From contig CAWCEP010000010.1 in assembly GCA_963794615.1 (NCBI GenBank), positions 1-64,000 of the forward strand: a DNA stretch of 64,000 nt. Direction: 5' to 3'. The first letter of the stretch is position 1, and each line of letters starts with the position of its first letter. The notes beneath the pieces were generated by a model. It saw only the letters and a program-made list of their open reading frames with translations, searched no databases and was not told the origin of the DNA. Both the position numbers and the translations under genes were made by a program. This document shows, piece after piece, positions 58,442 to 64,000 of this stretch. The DNA is from Chersky-840 sp963794615 (GTDB taxonomy: Bacteria > Actinomycetota > Acidimicrobiia > Acidimicrobiales > UBA8190).

Positions 58442-58532
58442 CCGCAAGGTGGCCATGCGGGAAGTGCTACGGCCTGGTCCCGGTCGACCCGACCACTTGA
58501 GCACAACCAAGGACCATGCCGGCCACGCACAC

Positions 58533-58592
58533 TCGGGGGATCTCGCGTCCTATGGCCGGCTCAGACGGGGCGACCAAGTCGGGTGTTCCCGA
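58533..58592 (+). repeat. intergenic palindromic repeat, copy G
   Basis: Left TCGGGGGATCTCGCGTCC and right AAGTCGGGTGTTCCCGA; TCGGG and CCCGA pair at the ends. It is the most diverged copy, about 92 bp after the stop of the small lipoprotein. Confidence 0.5.
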
Positions 58593-58771
58593 CCGGTGCG
58601 GAGTTGAGTGCCCTTGCTCTGGCGAGGCGATCCGAACCCGAGCGGGTGCCGGGTCACCACAACTTTCGTGTGACCCCGCGACCCACCTGCTTCCACCACG
58701 AGCGTGGTCCCGTGATTCGACTGCGTGTGCCGGACCCGTCGGCGAGGCGACCAAGTCCTCGATCAATCCTT

Positions 58772-58796
58772 CAGGAGGAAGCAAAACTTTCTCCTG
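58772..58796. terminator. terminator-like hairpin
   Basis: CAGGAGGAAG and CTTTCTCCTG form a 10-bp stem (one G-U pair) around CAAAA. No T-run follows on the plus strand. It lies 125 bp past the stop of the minus-strand gene at 58923 and may end that transcript. Confidence 0.35.
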
Positions 58797-58922
58797 GGGG
58801 CTCGCAGCCTGCGAGGTGTGAGGTGGAGTGCTTGTCCTACGAGCCTTGGTCCGGAGACTGCGACGGCCTGCCGAGCCCATACCCTCCGTCTCTCATTCAG
58901 GCCATTCCTACCGTCGTCAGAG

Positions 58923-59303
58923 TCAAAGGTTCTCGGCCAGCACCTCTATCGCCATCAGTAGTCCGGATTTCGCAACGTCCACGGCGTTGGTTTCATCGGG
59001 GAAGTCATCCTCGTTGGGAAGCTCCTCCCCGGCCACCAAGGCGTCGACATCCATTTCATCATCCTGGGCAACCGTGAGAAGACGCCCGTCAAAGTCGTAC
59101 GGGATGCCGTTCTCATTGAGAGCGATCATGAGCGTCTCGCGTTGTTCTTCTGTCCAGGAACCGAGGTCGTAGGTCACATCGCCTGATTCATACTTCGGTC
59201 CGAACGGATCCCAGGCGGAATCCGAAGGTGGTGGCACGCCCCAGTCGTGTACCTCGGAGGCTCCCCAGTCGTTGGTCGGGCGATCGCTTGGCACCAACAC
59301 CAA
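58923..59303 (-). CDS. acidic protein of unknown function
   Basis: The protein has 126 residues. It is strongly acidic, with DWGVPPPSDSAWDPFGPKYESGD and LGSWTEEQRETLMIALNENGIPYDFDGRLLTVAQDDEMDVDALVAGEELPNED. The WTEEQRETLMIALNENGIPYDFDG-x-LLTV stretch resembles small domains that bind partners through a beta-alpha unit in actinobacterial proteins. No catalytic motif is recognised. Confidence 0.7.
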   Translation of the reverse strand: MVLVPSDRPTNDWGASEVHDWGVPPPSDSAWDPFGPKYESGDVTYDLGSWTEEQRETLMIALNENGIPYDFDGRLLTVAQDDEMDVDALVAGEELPNEDDFPDETNAVDVAKSGLLMAIEVLAENL

Positions 59304-59521
59304 GAATATGCGTCATCGGGCAGCTACGAGAGGCGCGGCACCGTCTTCTGGATTGACCTACCCCGGGCTAGGTCGAGCGCTCCAAGCGTGAAGTGCGACC
59401 GTGGGTCGCAAATGGAAATATCTCCCCGATCGATTCAGAGGCGACTGCCCGGGTTCGGAGCCACCGAGATCGAGCAACACGGCATCGGGTCAGCCCTAGC
59501 CCGTTGTGAAATGCTTGGATC

Positions 59522-60082
59522 GTGGTCCGTTGGGGTTCCTCAGTAACGCTGTTCCTTCTCGTCTCAGCCCTGATCTCAGGCTGCTCCACAGGGGCTCCTG
59601 GCGTGGTGTCCAGTTCGGATCTCCCCTCTAGCTGGGGTCTTCAGAGGACAACTGCGACCGTCCCTCGGTCCTTGATGTCGACCATGGCCCAGGGACCATT
59701 TGGCTGTCACGGCCCTGACTTGGTTCTGTTCGCACCTCCTGGCAAGCCGTACTTCGCCTTGAGCGCCTCCATCCGGACTCCCTACCGGGAGGTCAACTCG
59801 TCGGAATCAGCCTGCGGAAGCAAGGCAAATGCCAACCGTGTCTTCGACCAGATCACTGGCGGGTCACGACCAGTGCCGAGCGAGTTCGTGTCGAACATTC
59901 CTGGGATAGGTGACGACGCTCGTCTCATTTCCTTCAAGAATGCATTCGGGCGAACCGACGCCATCTACTGGCGTGCCGGTCAGGATCTCGGCATCGTCAG
60001 CGTTGCGGGGCCACCAGACGACAGTCGCATCAATCGTGCCGTGGCCGAAGAACTTGCGAGAAAGGCCGTTGACGGTTCGTAG
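59522..60082 (+). CDS. lipoprotein, first of a tandem pair
   Basis: The protein has 186 residues from GTG 59522. SSVTLFLLVSALISGCSTG is a signal peptide with lipobox ISGC. The mature domain contains PGVVSSSDLPSSWGL, a short Cys pair (FGCHGPDLVLF and ESACGSKANANRVF) and FVSNIPGIGDDARLISFKNAFGRTDAIYWRAGQDLGIVSVAGP. The layout resembles small extracytoplasmic sensor-like lipoproteins of Actinobacteria. The next gene is a paralogue. Confidence 0.8.
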   Translation: MVRWGSSVTLFLLVSALISGCSTGAPGVVSSSDLPSSWGLQRTTATVPRSLMSTMAQGPFGCHGPDLVLFAPPGKPYFALSASIRTPYREVNSSESACGSKANANRVFDQITGGSRPVPSEFVSNIPGIGDDARLISFKNAFGRTDAIYWRAGQDLGIVSVAGPPDDSRINRAVAEELARKAVDGS

Positions 60083-60092
60083 CTTCCGGCCC

Positions 60093-60636
60093 GTGGCATG
60101 GCTGATCGTCGCCCTCACTGCGGCAGTGATCCTGTCGGCCTGCGGTAGCTCTCCAACCCCGGGCGTGCTCACTAAGTCCGACATCCCGAGCTACCTGGGG
60201 GTGAAATACAACCCGTCTGAGTCCGCATCGGAAGCGTATCTGCGCGCCGCGCCCTGCAAGACCGCTGCAGCTGTCGTCTTCGAACTTGACGAAACCGTCT
60301 TTGAATACCAACATCAGCAGACCGTATTTGCACACCATCATCAGCGTTGCGGTGTCCTGTGTCAGCGTCTCTCAAGCTCGGAAGTATTTCAACATGCACA
60401 AAGTCGGCGCTCGGGGGTACCCGCTCCCTGGAGTCGAGGGCCACTCGGTCTCTGGGATGGGTGACGAAGCATGGTTGGTCGACTCCGGTATTGATACCGA
60501 CTTACGTGATTACACCATCGGATGGCGCCAGGACGACCGAGTTGACTTTGTCAGTGTTCAGGGTGCGTCGATCGACAAGACCATCACACCAGCGTTGGTC
60601 GAGTTGCTGGCTCGTAGGGTGGCGGCGAGGTCGTGA
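60093..60636 (+). pseudogene. lipoprotein, second of the tandem pair, frameshifted
   Basis: From GTG 60093, WLIVALTAAVILSACGSSPTPGVLTKSDIPSYLGV is a signal peptide with lipobox LSAC; the mature start aligns with the paralogue (PGVLTKSDIPS against PGVVSSSDLPS). Near 60283 the frame shifts: TAAAVVFE continues as LTKPSLNTNISRPYLHTII, then QARKYFNMHKVGARGYPLPGVEGHSVSGMGDEAWLVD and DYTIGWRQDDRVDFVSVQG in the next frame, ending at 60636. One indel separates two well-conserved halves. Confidence 0.68.
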
Positions 60637-60765
60637 CGTTACAGGCATGATTTGTCACCCGAGGAGCACAACAGGCCGAGGCCAGGCAAAGTTCCCTGAG
60701 TCTGGCGCACCTCTCCCTGGTAGCTTTGTCGTGGCGCATGTCGTGTTCATGAGACGGGGTTGTCA

Positions 60766-61065
60766 ATGCCAATCGGAGTGCGGATCGATCTCCCCGGTGC
60801 CACGCTGGAGTGGTACGACGAGGTCATTGCGAATGCCGGATTCCTTCCCGGTGGACCGCTCCCGACGGATGCTCTATCCCACTGGGTCACCACCACGGAA
60901 GATGGCATCTGCATCGTTGAAGTGTGGGAATCACGGGAAGCATTTGAGAGCAACGCGGAGCGAAGACGGGCTCAGATCGTCGGCGAACTTGGCCTTCCCG
61001 CTGATTCTTCAGTCGAGTTCTTTGAGATCCACAACTACCTTCCTGGTAGGTCACAACGAGCTTGA
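60766..61065 (+). CDS. small ABM-like protein, copy 3
   Basis: The protein has 99 residues from ATG 60766: MPIGVRIDLPGATLEWYDEV, GFLPGGPLPTDALSHWVTTTEDGICIVEVWESREAF, ending FFEIHNYLPG. Same length and motifs as the copies at 4017 and 45888. It stands alone, with no ribosome binding site of note and no regulator beside it. Confidence 0.8.
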   Translation: MPIGVRIDLPGATLEWYDEVIANAGFLPGGPLPTDALSHWVTTTEDGICIVEVWESREAFESNAERRRAQIVGELGLPADSSVEFFEIHNYLPGRSQRA

Positions 61066-61555
61066 GCGAGGCCCGATCTGTCGTCTGACGACGTTTGCTG
61101 GGTGCGAGCCACGCCACGATGACGGCTGAACAGCCCTATCGGCCAAGTGTCAGGGTGCGGCACTCGGCAGGGTCTGGGCCGAGCTTGGGAGTGTGCCCCT
61201 GCCCCCTCGTCGCCGGTTGGGAGTGTCATGCTTTGGCGACCAGCGCTATCCATTGTCCCATGTTGCGTTTTCCTGGGAAGTGAGCGTGCGGCGCGGGACG
61301 TCGGGTCAACGGCGTCATCACCCTGTCGATTCGTCGTCTCGCCTTCATTGCCGCCGTGGACACGCCCAACCTCTGGGCATACCGTTGGTGTCGAGGTGGA
61401 CGGGGGCAGCCGCCGCGATGGGGGGCAGGGACGCTTAGCCCAGTTCCTGCGCCCTCGTGGCGTTCGGGACGAAGGACCCTGGGAGCGGGATCACGCTGGG
61501 GGTAGCGTCACTCTTGGCCGATCCCAAGGCGTACCCCCACGGTTCGGGATCGGCT
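61066..61555. other. intergenic region without a supported gene
   Basis: About 490 bp before palindrome copy 2. Open frames exist on both strands but have no family features and no ribosome binding sites. Confidence 0.4.
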
Positions 61556-61622
61556 GACGGGGTGCAGGCGACCCATCGAACGGCCATTGGCGGGGCGTTC
61601 GACAGCGAATCTGCACCCCGTC
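61556..61622. repeat. 66-67-bp palindromic element, copy 2 (inverted relative to copy 1)
   Basis: Reverse complement of 48624-48689 with 64 of 67 positions identical (two substitutions, one 1-bp gap). The 12-bp terminal inverted repeats GACGGGGTGCAG / CTGCACCCCGTC are unchanged. Similarity continues a few bases into both flanks. It lies directly downstream of the stop of the minus-strand gene at 61627. Confidence 0.85.
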
Positions 61623-61626
61623 GCCT

Positions 61627-61827
61627 TTAACGTCGGTCTGCCACCCTGACCGCATGTCTAGAACAGAAGTCCTGGCCCTCCGGATCGGTCGTCCAGCCCT
61701 TCACCCACGCCCGGTGTTGGATGATGTCGTCCACGGGCGGCAGGGACCTCTCGATGGGGCTGGAAACCACCAGGGCGCTCCAGCAGCCGTCGAAGTCGCA
61801 CAGGATCGCACGGCGCCGCAAGGTCAC
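61627..61827 (-). CDS. small Cys/His protein
   Basis: The protein has 66 residues. CDFDGCWSALVV opens with C-x4-C, and EGQDFCSRHAVRVADRR closes with C-x2-H, the pattern of a small zinc-binding domain; between them lies VDDIIQHRAWVKGWTTD. Similar short proteins occur in actinobacterial and phage genomes. The stop lies 4 bp from the 67-bp palindrome. Confidence 0.55.
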   Translation of the reverse strand: MTLRRRAILCDFDGCWSALVVSSPIERSLPPVDDIIQHRAWVKGWTTDPEGQDFCSRHAVRVADRR

Positions 61828-61977
61828 CGCACTCCACCGTAGGCCCCCCCGCTGCTGTAGCTGGTGCCGGGTTCCGGTTCATGTCATGTCCCAAGCCAGA
61901 TGAGCAGGCACCTGAGTACTTTGCCTGCCGTGGGCTCGCGCTCCGGTGCCGCAACGTTCCCTCCGAGGAGCGCCTTT

Positions 61978-62262
61978 GTGACAAAGGACCCTGGTCCCGA
62001 TTCCTGCTTGCCCTCATCATTTGATTCTGTGTCGGAGCATGCCGAGGCCGAAACTGACCGCGAGCTGGTCGACGTTGTGTGGCGGCGATTCGGCCTCCAC
62101 GTCTTCCTCACCTACGCCGAAGGCGACCGTGAGCACCTAACGGGGGATCTCGTCTTCGCCCTGGACATGGCACAGGACGCCGGACTGAGGATCCTCGACT
62201 CATCGGCCGCCACTGCCCATTGGGTGAAGGACCCTGCGGCTTCCCCATCGGCGCAGGTTTAA
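61978..62262 (+). CDS. hypothetical acidic protein
   Basis: The protein has up to 94 residues from GTG 61978. TDRELVDVVWRRFGLHVFLTYAEGDREHLTGDLVFALDMAQDAGLRIL has regular helix-strand alternation and an acidic composition. No family is recognised. A further upstream ATG at 61864 adds Ser/Pro-rich sequence, so the start is uncertain. Confidence 0.42.
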   Translation: MTKDPGPDSCLPSSFDSVSEHAEAETDRELVDVVWRRFGLHVFLTYAEGDREHLTGDLVFALDMAQDAGLRILDSSAATAHWVKDPAASPSAQV

Positions 62263-62286
62263 GGTATCTACGTCGACCTCGCCCCG

Positions 62287-62472
62287 ATGAACACCGAGCG
62301 ACAGATCGTCAGCATTGTCTGGTATCCGTACCGGCCCGACTGGTACGAACTGGACTATGCCGACGGCGCGTCGACGCGAATCCCAGGTACTCAGGTTGAT
62401 GCCGCCGCTCTGGCTCAAGCTAGCGGGATGAAGCTCGTCCCCACCCGGGACGGCACAGTCCGATGGACATGA
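62287..62472 (+). CDS. 61-aa conserved hypothetical protein
   Basis: The protein has 61 residues from ATG 62287: QIVSIVWYPYRPDWYELDYA, TQVDAAALAQASGMKLVPTRDGTVRWT. The end, A-x-x-x-G-x-x-LVPT-x-x-G-x-x-RW, resembles the C-terminus of the protein at 48966. Probably a small beta-alpha-beta domain; function unknown. Confidence 0.6.
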   Translation: MNTERQIVSIVWYPYRPDWYELDYADGASTRIPGTQVDAAALAQASGMKLVPTRDGTVRWT

Positions 62473-62602
62473 ATAGGAACGTGCCAATCGAGATGGGGTG
62501 CGGCGACGCTCTTGTGGTCACATGGTCGTGCTCCTGGCACGTCAGGCAGGAGCGAGGTCGTAGCGTGGCGCCACCGTCTCCGTAGTGGCACGATCATGAA
62601 CG

Positions 62603-63631
62603 ATGGCTAGGGGTGTCGTCCAGGAGTGGGACGCGTTGGAACGTCGAGGCGTGATTATCTCGGACGAGACGCCGGACGGCTGTTTGGTCGGGTTCTTGCA
62701 GCTGGCGCTTTCGGGTTACCGTGAACTCACCGCCGGTCAAGGCGTCGAGTTTGAATACGAAACATCGGAAGAAGACGGGTACCGATACCGGGCGACGCAA
62801 GTGACAGTCGAGGGAGACGACCCAATATCCATTCCCTTCGGAAACCCAACGTCCCGTCTCGCCATCAAGGCGTACAGCGTTACGAGTTGCCCGCAGTGCG
62901 GCGGACGAATTGTCAAGGAGGGTGGCCCAGGAGGATTGCTGGCGTGCAGCAAGTGTGGATACGAGAAAGAGCTACCACCGTTCCCGCCGCAGAGGGCAGG
63001 ATCCGCCTCGCCCATGCGAGTCCTCTCCTTTCCCGCCGATGAGGTCGTAGGCACACTGGAATGGGTCGGCTCTTATAGCCAAGAGCGCGGCCCGGTCTTG
63101 GCCACTGGCAACGTCGACGCTCCAGTCGATAAACGGATTTCCCTCGATGTGCATCGGATCGATTCTGTGGAGCCGTCAGGGGATGGGTGGTCGATGAGAG
63201 GCGGGACTACTCCACTGGATCTTCAGTTCTTGACCGGATTGCCCTCCGACAGCGTCGAGTCCCTCAAGATCGGTCCTGGCATTGTCCCTGCGTCCTTCAG
63301 ATTCGTCGCGCATCTGGCGCCGGGTCTACGACGCTTGTACTTAGGTCACGCCGGGCTGACTGACCAAGCGCTCGACCATGTGGCCAAGCTCACAGGACTA
63401 ACGCATCTCCAGACGTTCGACAACTCCTTCACAGACGCTGGAGCCCAGCAACTTGCGACCCTTCAGAACCTCGAGAGCCTGTACTTAGAGGAAGAGACGC
63501 TATCGACAGCTTCGCTGGCATTCGTCCGAGAGCTTCCGCACCTTTCTCGGCTCGACCTTCAGGACATGCCACTCACCGAAGAGGAGTTGGCAGACCTTCG
63601 TGCCGCCCTACCGGGAGTTCAGGTCGGATAG
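62603..63631 (+). CDS. cold-shock-like domain / zinc ribbon / leucine-rich-repeat fusion protein
   Basis: The protein has 342 residues. Residues 1-70 (GVVQEWDALERRGVIISDETPDGCLVGFLQLALSGYRELTAGQGVEFEYE) follow the cold-shock fold of actinobacterial CspA-like domains (G-x-V-x-x-W-x-x-x-x-GWGVI replaced by RGVIIS). A zinc ribbon follows at residues 94-116 (CPQCGGRIV, CSKCGYE). The C-terminal 180 residues contain leucine-rich repeats (LRRLYLGHAGLTDQALDHVAKL, LTHLQTFDNSFTDAGAQQLATL, LESLYLEEETLSTASLAFV). I know no family with this order; nucleic-acid binding coupled to a protein-binding LRR is inferred. Confidence 0.72.
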   Translation: MARGVVQEWDALERRGVIISDETPDGCLVGFLQLALSGYRELTAGQGVEFEYETSEEDGYRYRATQVTVEGDDPISIPFGNPTSRLAIKAYSVTSCPQCGGRIVKEGGPGGLLACSKCGYEKELPPFPPQRAGSASPMRVLSFPADEVVGTLEWVGSYSQERGPVLATGNVDAPVDKRISLDVHRIDSVEPSGDGWSMRGGTTPLDLQFLTGLPSDSVESLKIGPGIVPASFRFVAHLAPGLRRLYLGHAGLTDQALDHVAKLTGLTHLQTFDNSFTDAGAQQLATLQNLESLYLEEETLSTASLAFVRELPHLSRLDLQDMPLTEEELADLRAALPGVQVG

Positions 63632-63647
63632 AAGATTGGCATTGGAC

Positions 63648-64000
63648 TCACGCCCCGCCCCAAGTTCCAACGTAGGAGTTCGATGGAACCGTGAGACTAA
63701 GTCCACTAAGGGAGCGGGTTCCTGCCAGGGTATTCGGAAGGGCTCCAGTCATCACCGCGTAACAGAGTTGGACCATGATGTGTCCATGAGGGTCGAGAGT
63801 TGCTTCCGCGTTCACATCAATGGTGTCGTAGCACGACGGTGCGACGGGGCCAACCGAGTATGTGTCCCCTGTCTGATCCACCATCCGTAGATCCACGGGG
63901 GTGAAACTCACGGGCGAGGAATGAGTGTTAGTGAACTCGACCACGAGATAGCAGTTGGCACCTCCACCTGTGTATGCAGCACCAAATGCGCCACAGCTCA
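63648..64000 (-). CDS. extracytoplasmic beta-sandwich protein, C-terminal part (5' end outside window)
   Basis: The minus-strand frame runs in from the right edge: SCGAFGAAYTGGGANCYLVVEFTNTHSSPVSFTPVDLRMVD, VAPSCYDTIDVNAEATLDPHGHIMVQLCYAVM. The strand NCYLVVEFTNTHSSPVSF resembles DUF4352-type beta sandwiches, with three Cys that suggest disulfides outside the cell. It ends at the stop near 63648. Only about 117 residues are visible. Confidence 0.6.
   Translation of the reverse strand, partial: SCGAFGAAYTGGGANCYLVVEFTNTHSSPVSFTPVDLRMVDQTGDTYSVGPVAPSCYDTIDVNAEATLDPHGHIMVQLCYAVMTGALPNTLAGTRSLSGLSLTVPSNSYVGTWGGA

Larger units (their letters stand above)
58442..58922. other. intergenic region with palindromic repeat G and a terminator-like hairpin
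   Basis: No gene is supported in this 480-bp stretch. It holds repeat copy G and a hairpin at 58772-58796. The remainder shows short internal direct repeats (GGCGAGGCGA at 58621 and 58741) but nothing else recognisable. Confidence 0.4.

Noticed and set aside
58583..59077. Plus-strand open frame through the gap and the acidic-protein gene
   Set aside because: Arg/Pro/Ser-rich translation without domain features, and it overlaps the better-supported minus-strand acidic protein.
44242..64000. Region as a chromosomal integron
   Set aside because: Border sequences lack the consistent GTTRRRY core of attC sites, genes lie on both strands, and no integrase is in the window. The palindromes are kept as a separate finding.

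Overview
The window is GC-rich, actinobacterial-type DNA. Supporting this are several DinB-fold proteins of mycothiol-dependent type, a SigJ/ECF41-type sigma factor, PadR and NarL-type regulators, and many start codons sitting 6-8 nt after a TANNNT box, as in leaderless mRNAs. An Acidimicrobiia-like soil or aquatic actinobacterium is my best guess, but no marker gene (rRNA, tRNA, ribosomal protein) is present to settle it. I see no transposase, integrase, prophage, CRISPR array or RNA gene.

Layout. 1-4.3 kb: end of a DinB gene, two VOC-fold proteins, a 33-aa membrane peptide, a secreted LIP-type lipase, a membrane-anchored protein and a small ABM-like protein. 4.8-14.25 kb: one giant secreted surface-protein locus (signal peptide, a duplicated beta domain, many IPT/TIG repeats, two lectin-like domains, a C-terminal beta-propeller). 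Its first 4 kb is open, but about 15 small frameshifts break it between 8.8 and 13.5 kb. 14.3-25.5 kb: ordinary accessory chromosome with a DUF998 protein, GNAT enzymes, nitronate monooxygenase, a PadR/membrane-protein/ABC exporter module, a SigJ-like sigma factor with a small Cys protein, and a TetR-SDR pair with a clear operator. 25.5-28.4 kb: a three-gene overlapping pseudopilin operon (PilX-, PilW- and PilV-like), followed on the other strand by a stray C-terminal pilus-protein fragment. 28.8-38 kb: acetyltransferase-like protein, methyltransferase, TIGR03086 protein, phosphotransferase plus CrtC-like partner, thioesterase, Imm5-like protein, DUF1003 protein, Gfo/Idh oxidoreductase. 38.2-42 kb: an ABC exporter followed by a sensor kinase (frameshifted twice) and its NarL-type response regulator.

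43-64 kb is different. It holds mostly single small genes on alternating strands: DinB proteins, an aminoglycoside-phosphotransferase-like kinase, methyltransferases, lipoproteins, zinc-ribbon micro-proteins, a GH12-like secreted hydrolase, and a cold-shock/zinc-ribbon/LRR fusion. Many gene borders carry related imperfect palindromes of about 40-65 bp (seven copies recognised between 47.0 and 58.6 kb), and a separate 66-67 bp perfect-ended palindrome occurs twice in opposite orientation (48.6 and 61.6 kb). This palindrome-separated array of unrelated genes is the part I consider most worth following up.

Single-base frameshifts recur in otherwise well-conserved genes (surface protein, sensor kinase, YCII-like protein, ABM-like paralogue, a lipoprotein, two small proteins). 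Either the assembly carries base-level errors or several genes are decaying; reads would decide.
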